64,000 nucleotides of DNA from Cristatella mucedo (GCA_009760855.2 WPIO01000080.1:1320001-1384000), one strand, 5' to 3'; shown: positions 52,684 to 63,519, counted from the stretch's first letter. Made by a program: numbers and translations. The notes: generated from the letters alone by a model not told the origin.

Positions 52684-52945
52684 TCAACGTTTAATAGCTT
52701 TAGTTACAACTTCTTGTAGTATATAATCAAAACTGAAAACCCTATAAATCTTATCAAACAAACATGTATTGTCTTTTGGTAAAGTATATATTTTAACAAA
52801 CTTATTGAGTTCTTTGACAGTAGTTGGCACATCAATTCTTTGTAAAGAATGTTTATAAAATATATATGTATACCTCTTTTTTCCAAATATTTGCTTTTTC
52901 TCCTTCTCTTCTGATCAATGTTCTAGAAATATAAGATAAAGGCAT
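52684..52945 (-). pseudogene. small protein starting in the right TIR (one frameshift)
   Basis: TATATAGCAA stands directly before the ATG at 52945. It is the mirror copy of the polymerase start signal in the left TIR. About 23 codons follow. After the A run near 52875 the coding signal moves to another frame (RIDVPTTVKELNKFVKIY) and ends at 52684, giving roughly 86 residues. No domain is recognised. Confidence 0.5.
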
Positions 52946-53276
52946 TTGCTATATAAGGTAATACTATTTTGTTTAAATAAAATTGCAACAGAAATTGTTT
53001 ACTATAACATATAAATATTTTGAAAATAAATATTCTAGTCTTACAAGACTTTAACGAGTTCGAGTGATAACGAGAACGAGTGTGATGATGTATTGTTGCA
53101 CTATACGATGTGTTTATTTTTTAAACGAGCGCTTTTTTTCATTTTACAACGTTTTTAGTTTTGAAACGAGTTCGAGTGTTAACGAGAACGAGTTGAAAAA
53201 GTGAAAATGTTGTAAAAGGGAAAAAGATGCGAGTTGATAAAATAAAAATGTCGTAGAGGGTAAAAATACATCATCA
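52946..53276. repeat. right terminal inverted repeat
   Basis: Reverse complement of 30221-30553 with scattered differences. It contains the same two internal motif copies and the internal inverted copy of the terminus (near 53081-53095), and ends ...AAAAATACATCATCA. The mismatches against the left TIR show either divergence after integration or incomplete homogenisation. Confidence 0.95.
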
Positions 53277-53283
53277 GACGCTG
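53277..53283. repeat. target-site duplication, right copy
   Basis: GACGCTG, identical to 30214-30220, directly follows the right terminus. It lies 68 bp beyond the stop codon of the second GT92 exon. Confidence 0.9.
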
Positions 53284-53351
53284 CAAGCCGCTCAGCAGCC
53301 GTTGCGGTACCGCTCTCGGGCCCCTGCTGCCGTCGTGCCCGCTAGATGGCG

Positions 53352-54516
53352 CTACGGCCGAAGAGGCAGGCCCAGCTCGGCGGCCGCTCGCTGCACGTTT
53401 CGCCAAAGCTCCGCCTCGTAGCGGCCGACCACTTCCGCTCCGTCTTCGACGAGCCGAACGTCGCTGTTGCACGAGCCGCCCTTGCACGAGTCTCGGTAGT
53501 GATGCACCCACGCCAGATTGTAGTCCACCACCAGCGATTTGTTGGACAACGGGTGCTGGCGCTCGTGCTGGTCGACGAGCGTCGTGTCGCGAGTGCTGTG
53601 GAACGACTTACGACCGTCCCAGCCGATGTCCGTGCGCCGCGTGTAGCGCAGCGTGTGCAGCCGCTGGCCGGCGCGGCTCGAGTTGATCGTCTCGTACTGG
53701 CGCAGGTAGGCGGCCGCGTGATTCAGGAAGGACGTGACGTGCGGCGAGTCGCTACGCAGGCGCGCGGCGAGCTCGGGCAGGGTGCGGTCGGCTCGCGGCA
53801 CGAGCAGCTCGTCCGTGTCGCACACGAGCATGTACTCGTACGCGCCGCCGAAGCGGTACAGGCAGTCGTGCACGGACAGCAGCTCCAGCTGCACGATGGG
53901 CTCGGCGCCCGACGCGTGCGTCGCGTCGCGGCCCGAGAACAGAGCGACGAACTTGGGCAGCGCCCGCTCGATCTGCTGTTTCGTGTTGTCGCGCACGACC
54001 GTCACGACGCCGAGCGACGCGTAGCGCTCGAGCACTCGCTGCGCAGCGTCGTTGACGCCGAGCGAGTAGATGTACATGTGGCGGACGCCGAGCAGTAGGT
54101 TCATCTCGATCCACTCGACGAGGCGCAGCGCGTCGACGCTGCCGTACAAGCTCTTGGCGCAGACGAAGAACCCTCTCGACTCGCCCGTCAGCTCCATGGA
54201 GCGCCTCACCGGCAGGCTGATGCTGCTGCCGCCGCCGCCGGCCGAGACCACGGCGATCGTCGGCGCCGTCGGCCCGCCGCTCAGGGGCAGCGAGGCGGGC
54301 ACGTCGCAGAGCAGGTAGCCGGCCTGCCACAGGTCGGGACCCCACGCCCAGCTCATGTCGTAGATCACGGTCACCGCGGCCGGCGTGGCATCGGCGCCGT
54401 GCCGGCAGAACAAGGCCGAAGCGGCCTCGTGGTCGCGACCTCTTCGGAAGTAGGCGGTAATCTTGATTTCCGGCGGCGAGCTTCGGACGTCCAAGTAGGC
54501 CGCGCTGACGAACAGT
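53352..54516 (-). CDS. GT92-family glycosyltransferase, terminal exon (copy 2)
   Basis: Same protein as the 22.7 kb copy with few substitutions: KSLYGSVDALRLVEWIEMN, MLVCDTDELLVPR and AWVHHYRDSCKG are all kept. The homology begins at a splice acceptor (attctag| at 54517-54519) followed by the same coding sequence, so the exon is read from 54516. The 3' flank stays similar to copy 1 for about 40 bp beyond the stop, then differs. The Polinton inserted 68 bp beyond the stop, possibly in the 3' UTR, and may have changed the transcript end. The coding exon itself looks intact. Confidence 0.85.
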
Positions 54517-54619
54517 CTAGAATTACGTGATTAAGGCCAGTTTTCTTACGAAACGCGAGAGCCGCTTGTTACCCAAGACTTCGAGCGGGAGAGGCTCGAG
54601 GCCTGGAAATCTTCAACTG

Positions 54620-54685
54620 TGTTATAATAACAATAATGATAGTAATAGTAATAATAATTATACACTCGATAAAGCGCCCGTGTTT
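54620..54685 (-). repeat. L2 3' tail (truncated)
   Basis: AAT/AGT-rich triplets, then 'tacactcgataaagcgccc' where the hairpin is cut short. Confidence 0.65.
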
Positions 54686-54689
54686 ACAC

Positions 54690-56850
54690 GGTGTGCTAGC
54701 TCGTCTGTCTTTGCTGCGGCTCTGCTTGCTTCAGCCTCAGTAAGAGTGGTCGCGGGAAAATTGATTTCGTTTGGAAGGCAGGAAATGGCCCTCGGCGATG
54801 CAGACGAATTTAAACCTTTCTGAGATAGCCTTTTTCTGGCCGCCGCCTCATGATATGATTCCTACGCGACCAGCTCGAAGCAGTAAGCTGTAATAGTAAT
54901 ACGTATATAATAGTAATATATAATATAAATAGTAATACGTATCCCACAAACAGGGACTCTCGTGAAACGTACATACATTAATTTGCCGGTCGCCAAGTCC
55001 TACACGCCTTTCAATGCAATGAAAAATGCGTGCCCTCGACCTTGCCCTTGACGGCGCCTGGGATTAGTCATTTGTTCGGCCAAGAAGCAGAACCAACATC
55101 GCCCAGTCTTTTCTAGGTCCTGCCTTTGCTTTCTCTTTCCCTTCGTCTTTTCTAGGTGACGTATGCGCCACGTGACTAAAGCAAGACTTGGAGCAGGAAG
55201 AAAGCGAGACAGACCGTGCAAGCGAGGCCTTATCTATTAGACCTAATCTGCTGCCTCGCTAATTCCGACATTCCATCCAGCTTCTTCTTAATGGGCGCTA
55301 AAAAAAAGTGGGCTACAAGGATGCATGTCAACTACCGGTGGCGGTAATAGTAGTGTGCGCAATAGCGGTGAACCAAAGCTCACGAAGGACGATTTTCACG
55401 AGGCGCCGTTTGAATCTATAGCCTTCTCAGTACTTGAAAAACTGAGTTCGTGTCTTATGCGAATAACTAGAGATAACGTGCAGCTCAGCTTGTGGATTCG
55501 CTTCGCTGAGTCATAGTAGTAGTGCCATCGCAGAAGACAAATCTGTGCCATCTTGCCGCTTGACGGAAGTGTCCCGTCTTGCCACGTGACTCAAATATGC
55601 CATCTTGCTGCGTGACGGAGGAAGGACGGACGCGCGTTCTAGCTTTAACGTCTTTTTAGAGTCAACGATCTGAAGTCAACGCTCGCTGACCGCAGCTGGC
55701 TTGTGATAGAGGAGCCGGCGTCCGCAGGCGGCCCTAGCGCGTCGGCTCGAGGCTTCGAGGAGGCGGCTTCGACGCGAGGCGTTCACCGAGAGCCCGAACC
55801 ATCCGTTACCGCCGCCCCGCGGAGAGAGGCGAAGGCGCGGATGCGATCGTGTCGCCGCGCCCGTTATCTCGACCGGCAGCCGGAAGCCGTTGCGGTAAAA
55901 GAGCTGGCATTCTTCGAGTTTCAGCACTGACAAACCGCTCGTCGGCGGCTGCGATTTTCGGAGGGACCCTACTCGCAGCTGCCACCTTCTAGATTTCCTG
56001 CACGCAACGCCGCTGCTCCCAACACTTCAACTCCCTCCGCAACTCTGTCCGCCGCCACGGCGCCCTTCTCTTCTACGAACTCCGTCGCTCGAGGGGGCGA
56101 ACGCGATGTCGCCGAGCACGCGAGCTAACCCGTCGTCGTAGAGCTTCGCGTCGAGCGTCGGCTGCTCGGCCGGCAGAGAGGCGCTCGGTCGCTGCCTGCG
56201 ACGCAGGAACGACACCCCCTGCAGGTGCGTCTCTCCCCAGAGGAATGTCGACTGCTGCAACGGCGGCAGGAAATGGCGGCGTTGTCGGTGCGAGAAGCGA
56301 AGCTAGACGCCCTCTAGACGCGCGTCGGCGAGCGACAGAGCGAATTCGACCGCTGTCCACGCATCGAGACGGCGGCGGCGGCGGCAGCGGACGCGTCGCA
56401 TCTCGCAGCCGTGCGAGCTCGAGCTGCGCGAGACTGTGCACTTAGTGCAGTAAAGTGCACTTAGCACAGTTCTCTCACGGTTTTCTCCTCGGTGGCCTTG
56501 ACGCCCGCGGCCTCGAGTGGCGGTCGCTGATGCGGCGGACGCCGGCCGAGCGCCCTCTACCCTGGCGCTTTGCGATTCACGGACCGCAAGGCGGAGAACT
56601 CTGCCGAACGTCGACGGTCTCGCTTCGCGCATCAGCGAGGGCTCGCGGCCCGCTTTCCGCTCTCGCGCCGGACGAACGCGGATGCGAGCACAATGAAGCT
56701 GGCGATTAGAAGAGATTACCCCTGTAGAAGTATATCGTGAAGACGATGTTCGGGCTCCCGATATCGGGCTTTCGCCAGAATAAAGCTGGCGATTAGCGAG
56801 TATCGAGCGGAGAGCTGGTTACTCTCGGGTTGACCGGATAAATAGGATTG
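54690..56850. other. host DNA without supportable gene
   Basis: It includes AT-rich 'aatagtaatacgtat' repeats (54885-54945) and CpG-rich DNA (55680-56700). No exon with domain or splice support could be found. Confidence 0.4.
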
Positions 56851-56854
56851 GTTA

Positions 56855-56940
56855 ATAATAATAATAATAATACTGCACTTGATAAAGCGCCCTCAGAGAA
56901 CTCAATCTCTCTCTAGGCGCTTAATATTTGCTGGTCGATC
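56855..56940 (-). repeat. L2 3' tail
   Basis: (AAT)n at 56855-56872, then 'gcacttgataaagcgccctcagagaactcaatctctctctaggcgc'. The hairpin shows a small CT expansion. Confidence 0.8.
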
Positions 56941-57149
56941 AGCTGGTCTGTCTGGGCGAGGTGGGAATCTGGAATTTCATTCCCGTCGCCCGAGTGCGAG
57001 CAGCGTGAGAGAGAGTCTCTCTTTCTGCCATTTTTCACCTGGGGTTCGAGCGTATCTTCGCGATATACTTCTAACCTGGTAGCCACGCTTACGTCGGGCG
57101 ATGCCGGGCAGCTGCGACGAGTTCTGCGGTTTCAGCCAGATAGGCAGCG

Positions 57150-57305
57150 TCAGCTGACGCAGCAGCCTCGTTTGCATAGCGACGGAAGAGCCGCGGCCGC
57201 GTCTCTTCCGTCGCTCCGCTTGCAAGAGGCAATGTGGGATCGCCCGCTGTAGCACTCGAACCCACGTGACCTGGGTCGCGAAGAGCGAGCGAAGACCTTA
57301 CACGG
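57150..57305 (-). repeat. tRNA-derived SINE
   Basis: 'cagcagcctcgtttgcatagcgacggaagagcc' on the left and 'cactcgaacccacgtgacctgggtcgcgaagagcgag' on the right (minus-strand B box). The right end is truncated. Confidence 0.7.
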
Positions 57306-57404
57306 GGAGGGGGGCGGCCTGAGACACCGGAGGCTGAGGCTGAGAGACCGCAGTGTCGAAGCATCGCCCGTGCGGTAAAAAATACGAAAGCGCGAAGCGC
57401 TGGT

Positions 57405-57485
57405 CTGAACGCCAGGTTTGGTTTGGTCTGGTCTGGCTTGAACGCCAGGTTTGGTTTGGTTTGGTTTGGACGCCAGGTTTGAGCG
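57405..57485. repeat. GGTTT/GGTCT tandem stretch
   Basis: Repeats of 'ggtttggt', with 'gaacgccaggtttgg' occurring three times in slightly different forms. Confidence 0.75.
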
Positions 57486-57681
57486 CGTTGAACGCGTTGA
57501 AAACGAGCCGCGAACGACGCACGCGAAGGTGCAGCGAAGCGCTAGTGGAGCGCGCCCACTTGCGCCGCTGGTTGGCGAGTGCTCGCGCGCGGGCCCAGTT
57601 TGCGTGAGCCCCGGTCGGATGCAAAATGGAGCCGACGCGCCGCTCTCGCGCGCGTCGGCGCAAGCGCGACGGCTGCCCACT

Positions 57682-57739
<58 letters not shown>

Positions 57740-57741
57740 AG
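57682..57741. repeat. (GCG)n microsatellite
   Basis: About 18 GGC units in a CpG-rich block. The poly-Ala and poly-Arg frames are repeat artefacts. Confidence 0.93.
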
Positions 57742-57744
57742 CGG

Positions 57745-58990
57745 GCAAGGTCAAGGAACGGAATGACGAAATCAGCGGCGGCCGGCGGAGCGCGGCCGCC
57801 CCGCCCTGCCTCTAAGCGTCTTCGGCGGCGCGTCTTCGGAGTCTCCATAGCACAGTCTCCGAGCGCCTCCGCTAGTCCGGGGCCAGCACCCGTCGTTGCG
57901 TCGCAACCCTCGACGCGCCCAGCGCCGCGCCCGCCCTGGCTGCACAACGAGTCGCTACCCGCGACGAGGAGGAGGGAGGAAGGAAGAGAGGAAGGAGGGT
58001 ATGGAGGAAGAGCCGCAAGTGGCGGCGGCGGCGGCCATTGGCTTACCCATGACGCCGCTTCCGAAGCGGCCACGACGAGGAAGAGAGCCCACAACCGCGA
58101 ACGCCCTCCGCCGCCGCGGCGAGAAAGTGCCACGGCGGCGGCGGAGGGCGCAGCAGCGCTCGGTCGGAGCAGCGTCGTCATTCGGCAGCAGCGCGTAGCC
58201 GACTGACTGCTGGGGGCACGGCGAGTTCCCGAACCGCTGACGGCCAGTCGCGCCGGATAGCTGGCAAGGAAGTACGTGCTCTTTCGGCTGTACCGCCAGG
58301 TGGCGCTGCGGTACGCCATCTTGGTCGATGCAAGCGTGAGGGTCCGGCCTGCAGACGACTACGCGTCGTCTGCTCGAGAAGAGCCATGCGCATGCGCGTG
58401 TCTCGTGGAGTCCGACCGAAAGCTTGCATTCCGGTTTCCGGATTTGCAGGCGTCGAAAATTCTTTTGGCCCAGGATCGACGGCATTCATTTAGTTTCAGC
58501 GTATCGCCACGTGGACATAATGTTAGAACAAATGGTTGCTGGACGGAGGGACAACTCTGCCCCGGCGGGGGGGGGGGGGGGAAGCAGAGGGCAGGCGAGA
58601 GAGCGGAGGAGTTTTTGCCTATCACCGACCTCTCCCCCTTTAATTAATATTGGAGGCAGAAGTGCTAGGAGCGATAGACATAGAATCGGCCCGGATCCGC
58701 CAGTGGGCGTGGCCAGTGCTGCAAATTGCTTGGCAGAAAAACTACATAGAAAAACTGCCGGGAGCGTGGCAGCGCAGAGAGATTATCTGCTACCCAGAAA
58801 AGCACATCGCAGCCTTCGAGCGACGAGAGCAGGAAGTGGTGCCGTGCGGTTTAGGGCCGATTGCATTCTCAGCTAGGGATGTAAGCCTGCACTGCTCTAC
58901 GTTAGCCGGTTGGGGCGGGACTGGACCTTACGCCCGAACCATTTACAATGAATGCTACGCGTCAGCTGCCGGAGTCGAGTCGGAGCCGCC
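57745..58990. other. GC-rich host DNA without supportable gene
   Basis: Poly-G occurs at 58566-58580. A plus frame at 58650-59042 (RQWAWPVLQIAWQKNYIEKL) has a more protein-like composition than its surroundings, but no domain or splice signal supports it and it runs into an L2 tail. Confidence 0.35.
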
Positions 58991-58997
58991 CAGTGGG

Positions 58998-59108
58998 CTA
59001 ATAATAATAACGCACCTGATAAAGCGCCCTCAGAGAACTTAAAATCTCTTTCTAGGCGCTTTACATTTGCTGCAAAGGGAAATGCAATTGAATGGTAAAT
59101 CATGCAAT
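58998..59108 (-). repeat. L2 3' tail
   Basis: 'aataataataacgcacctgataaagcgccctcagagaac', then 'ctctttctaggcgctttacatttgctgcaaaggg'. Confidence 0.8.
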
Positions 59109-59354
59109 CAAATGGCTAGCCTACAATGAGTCGAATTTTGGACGCGAAGCGAGCTCGATACGCGCCGAAAGCCGTTGGATACGTCGATGTATGCTCACCT
59201 GTTTGCACGTCGGTCGGTAGCTCGCGTATGAGTACACCAGTGTATGTATGGGCGCGTATGTGTACGTCAGCCTATGCGGCGCAGGCGATTCCATCTCTCA
59301 GCGTTCATTTTCCAGGCGAGTAGGAATAAAAGCAGGGCGGGGGATCGTTCCCGC

Positions 59355-59495
59355 GCTGGTTTGGCCCAGCGGTTAAGACGGTCTCCTCGACCAAGGTCAA
59401 GGTGAATGCATTTGATGGCCGAGGGGCTCGAGCCACGTGGCATATGTGAAGCACCCAAGTATAAGTTCTGTTAGTGCACCATACAAATGAATTAT
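59355..59495 (+). repeat. tRNA-derived SINE, second type, with L2-like tail
   Basis: A box 'tggcccagcggttaagacgg', then 'ggctcgagcc' as B box. The tail 'gtgaagcacccaagtataagttctgttagtgcaccatacaaatg' resembles the L2 terminal hairpin. Compare the inverse copy at 22365-22505. Confidence 0.7.
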
Positions 59496-59504
59496 ATATA
59501 CATA

Positions 59505-59588
59505 TATTCCGTATATATATACATACACAGAATATATATATATATATATATATATTCTGTACATATATATATATATATATATATATTT
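59505..59588. repeat. (TA)n microsatellite, self-complementary
   Basis: TA repeats flank 'ttctgtaca' and 'cacagaa' words. The whole is an inverted repeat that can extrude as a cruciform. Confidence 0.85.
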
Positions 59589-59837
59589 CGGAGTGTTCTT
59601 GACAGCTCCTCCCCCAGGTTAGGGAGGGGAAGCCAGGATCGCTCTCGGGCAGAGAGAGCAGGCCCGCGATGGAGAGGTGATCGGGGGAGAAAGATAGGTT
59701 TCTACCGAGACTTATAATGGGACCCTGAGTCGGCGCTGCTAATCGCAACCCTTGGTGATCGAGCCCTTGATCTACGAAGTTATCATCCAGTATTAGCTGG
59801 AGGTGCCTCGTGTACGAGGGCAGAAATTCCCCTAGTA

Positions 59838-59983
<146 letters not shown>

Positions 59984-60289
59984 CTAGGTGTTCTTGTCGT
60001 GGCGAGCATTTGCAAGGAGCATAAGAGGAGGGGATAAGACTGAACTAGTGAAAGCCAACCGAAATTGACAGCAAATGAAGCTAGTGAAATCTTTCATTCA
60101 TGCTTGGCTAGTGAAATCTTTCATTCATTCTTGGCTAGTCGGCCCAGCTCCAGAGCTCAGAACTTCAACAATCGTAGGCAGTTTAGTTCGTGAAGGTGAA
60201 GGAGCTGAGCTGCTGTAGGTGAAAGTAAAGCTGGTTCGAGTCGGCTGCAGCTGACGAGCCTGCACTGCCTTTGGTCATTGGGCATACAA

Positions 60290-60400
60290 TGCACCTTACC
60301 CTAGGTGTTCCCTCTTCACGACACATGTCACGGGTTCGAGTCTTGCAGCCGACGAGCCTTTATTGCCTGCTGCAAGCTGGGCGACAGTTGAGCGACTTTA
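60290..60400 (+). repeat. tRNA-derived SINE (fragment)
   Basis: 'ccttaccctaggtgttccctcttcacgac', then B box 'gggttcgagtcttgcag' and body 'gctgggcgacagttgagcgac'. Confidence 0.65.
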
Positions 60401-60759
60401 TTCTAATCCTCTATAATCTATAACCTGACAATCTAAAACCTATCGTGTATAAATATAGAGTACACACGGTGAATGAAAAATAAGGCATAAAATCCGAAAA
60501 CGGTCAATGCTGCAAAGTTGTCAATCAAGAGATCAGCTCACAATCGAGCCCAGGGTGAAGGTGAAGGCCGACGAGCCAACAGAACCTCGATAATCACGAA
60601 CGGAATCGCGACCTCATGATGGTCGCAAGAGAGCATGCACAGTGTATCCGACTGGATAACAGAAGAGGTTACTACTCTAAGCAAAGAGGCTACTACTGCA
60701 CGTAAGAGCATACTGCTTCACAGAAGCCCTCGACGGAAGCTCGCTGTTTATCGTTGTTT

Positions 60760-60885
60760 ATTGAGTATGCTACCACTAACCATTCGATCGTGCTTACCTT
60801 TGCAGCAAATGTCAAGTGCCCAGAAAGAGATTTGAGTTCTCTGAGGGCGCTATACCAAATGCATTATTATTATTATTACAAGAAC
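60760..60885 (+). repeat. L2 3' tail
   Basis: 'gctaccactaaccattcgatcgtgcttacctttgcagcaaatg', then the hairpin and (ATT)n. Confidence 0.8.
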
Positions 60886-60911
60886 ACCGAAGCCCCGTCG
60901 AAATGCAGGCA

Positions 60912-61092
60912 GCTTCACCGATAAGAGGATGTGGGAGTGGCTCCTCAGAGGTTCACCTCAGGGGGTTGGGCAGGGGCAGGTCCTACCTCCGTTAGGTGAG
61001 ACAGGTGACACAGCTTCGCCGACAGGAGGATGTGGGAGTGGCTCCTCAGAGGTCCACTTCAGGGCGTTGGGCAGGGGCAGGTCCTACCTCTG
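60912..61092. repeat. tandem duplication, unit about 100 bp
   Basis: 'gaggatgtgggagtggctcctcagaggt' followed by 'ggcaggggcaggtcctacctc' and 'taggtgagaca' occurs twice with few differences. A shorter direct repeat follows at 61110-61169 (gttacagttgcagcagcataccacatg twice). Confidence 0.85.
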
Positions 61093-61169
61093 GTAGGTGA
61101 GACAACCATGTTACAGTTGCAGCAGCATACCACATGAACCACGTTACAGTTGCAGCAGCATACCACATG

Positions 61170-61830
61170 CTGACTGCAACTGCAACGCTCAGAGGGCCTC
61201 TGAGCTCGTGTCCCTCGAGCTGCCTCCGGGAGGGGGCCTCTTGGAAACTATTGGCACTTGCAACTGCTGTAGGCCCAACAAACATTGGCTTATTGTGATT
61301 GGCTTTGGATGACCAGCCTGCAATTTCGTGCCGCTCGCCAGCACCCCGTGACCAGCTTTATTTGCCCAGGTGAAATGCTGGCTGGCATTAATCTGACTAA
61401 ATTATGGTGGCCGTATTTGCGGTTCCTGAAATACGATCGTTAGGGACTGCATGCATAATAAACGGTAACTGAAGCATTGCTATTTTAACACTCAAAGGCA
61501 AATCATCTGCCAGCTTGCTCACTAACAGTACAGATGAGCGATGGTGCTATGACATTACAGCCATCAAGCCGCGCATCGACTTGCTACATATGTTGGTATG
61601 AGTGCCCTCTTGGTTACTATTGGCTCTGCTATCGCCAGCATACCAGTAAGTATTGGTGCAGTCTATCTGTGACTATCTACGACTAGTCTATGCTAGCCGT
61701 TCGTGCTTTGAGGCAATAATTCCACCAATATTTGTCACTGACTACGAGGTCTAGCAGGGCTACATGCGCTTCTTGTAGTAGAGGATTCGGTTCTGGAGCC
61801 ACTGTAGGCGTTCGTAACGCCAGGAACCAT
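61170..61830. other. host DNA without recognisable gene
   Basis: No exon, repeat family or RNA gene could be recognised. Confidence 0.4.
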
Positions 61831-62545
61831 TGTCAGATTGCTCAGTCTGAGCAGATTGCTCAGTCGGAGAGATTATTAAGTCTGACAGATTGGTAAGTCT
61901 GACAGATCGCTCAGTCGGAGAAATGGGTCAGTCTGAGCAGATTGCTCAGTCGGAGATTATTAAATCTGACAGATTGGTAAGTCTGACAGATCTCTCAGTA
62001 GGAGAGCTTGGTAAGTTGGAGATTGGCCAGTCTGAGAGATTGCTTAGCCTCAGCAGATTGCTCAGTCTGAGCAGATTGCTCAGTCGGAGATTATTATATC
62101 TGACAGATATTGGCCAGTCTGAGAGATTGCTTAGCCTCAGCAGATTGCTCAGTCTGAGCAGATTGCTCAGTCGGAGATTATTAAATCTGACAGATTGGCC
62201 AGTCTGAGAGATTGCTTAGCCTCAGCAGATTGCTCAGACTGAGCAGATTGCTCAGTCTAAGATCATTGAATCTGACAGATTGGCCAGTCTGAGAGATTGG
62301 TCAGTCTGAGCAGATTGGTCAGTCGGAGGGATTAGTAAGTCTTGACAGATTGGTCAGTCTGACAGACTGATCAGTCTGATAGATTGATCAGTCAGATAGA
62401 TTTGTCAGCAGAAAGATTGCTCATTCGGATAGATTGGTCAGTCTGAAAGATTGGTCTGTCTGAAGATTGCTCAGTGATGCAGATTGGTAAGTCTGACAGA
62501 TTGCTGTGAGTCTGATAGATTGGTCTGAGTCTGATAGATCGAGGT
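61830..62545. repeat. degenerate minisatellite (CAGTCTGAGAGATTG-like units)
   Basis: About 700 bp of imperfect 15-base units such as 'cagattgctcagtctgag' and 'gagattattaaatctgac'. Longer higher-order copies also recur, for example the block from 'ttggccagtctgagagattgcttagcctcag' at about 62024, 62112 and 62200. It is non-coding. Confidence 0.9.
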
Positions 62546-62549
62546 CGAT

Positions 62550-63515
62550 TCTTCGATAGCTGCCTGCCACCATTGCGAAATAGTCTGCATCACCGATTTC
62601 CTAGCAGAAACGCACACATTCGGCCACCCAGCCGGTGCATATCTGGAAGCAGCTTTAGTCGCACACATGCACGCACGCACGCACAAACACACACACTGCA
62701 ACCAATCGTGGAATAATGGAACAGCTGCTGTGCTGCTCAAGCACTTGTATTTACAAAGTTGGCATGCACGAGCAGGCATTTCCTGCTCTGATACACGAAA
62801 TCCCTCAGCCGAGCGACCATCGAGTATCAAACAAGAGGTCAAGAGTATCAACAAGAGGTCAGAGTAGCAACAAGAGGTCGAACGGCACAAGTACACGATA
62901 GCAGTAGTAGCAGCAGCAGCACCGGCACAGGCTTCCAGCGATATGACAAGCTGGAAGCTGGAGCCGAGGCCTGAATTACATCGCCTGAACATACGGCAGA
63001 CGAATCGCCCTAAGCATTCACCACAGACCGATGGCACGAATCGATCTACTTCCATGAGTGTGGATGGGCATGGCCGGGGAAGCAAAGGTTATCGGATCGT
63101 ACAAGCTAGACTAGTGCCCATGGTCCTAATGAACAAGATGGCCACTGCTGCTGCTGCTGCTGGAATGCGACGGCCACGAAAGACGCCTGAACCCGGCAGT
63201 CGATCTGGGCAAGCACAGAGCGGCCAATGAAACACCAGCATCCGACGCTAGATCCGGAAGGAAACACGAGCAAGAATGAAGGCAGACCAACGGGGGGGGG
63301 GGGGAGGAGGGGGAGGGATTATCCAAAAGACTGCCATCACATTGCCGGGTGCTAGCTGTGCTGTCGATAGGCTTCTTTCATTTCTTTAACCATGAACTGA
63401 AAAACACAACCACAGTGGTTTAAGAGGCAAAATTTCCCAGCCAGTTAATCGAGCAGAACGTGAATGATCGCGGGCAGTGCTTGCTAGGCGGTAGCGGAAG
63501 AGGAGTTGAAAGTAT
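62550..63515. other. host DNA without supportable gene
   Basis: There is a short ACGC/CACA run at 62668-62695, 'acaagaggtc' direct repeats near 62830-62880, (CTG)n at 63150-63162 and poly-G at 63291-63302. No gene could be supported. Confidence 0.4.
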
Positions 63516-63519
63516 GAAT

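Larger units (their letters stand above)
30221..53276. mobile_element. Polinton/Maverick (adintovirus-like) integrated DNA element
   Basis: An AT-rich island of 23,056 bp in GC-richer host DNA. It is bounded by inverted repeats of about 330 bp and a perfect short direct duplication. It encodes the full Polinton hallmark set: protein-primed-type DNA polymerase B, retroviral-type integrase, adenain-like protease, packaging ATPase, hexon-like and penton-like capsid proteins. Accessory genes include a YqaJ nuclease, PLA2-like protein, four fibre-like proteins and an HNH/AP2 protein. Genes are tightly packed on both strands with overlapping ends. Many carry frameshifts or stops and a host SINE has inserted, so this copy is a relic unless the breaks are assembly errors. 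Confidence 0.97.

Noticed and set aside
30221-53276. A helicase or rolling-circle replication protein in the element
   Set aside because: I looked for Walker-type helicase or HUH motifs in all open frames. The only P-loop seen is the packaging ATPase.
58650-59042. 130-residue plus-strand frame
   Set aside because: The composition looks slightly protein-like, but there is no domain, no splice signal, and it ends inside an L2 tail.
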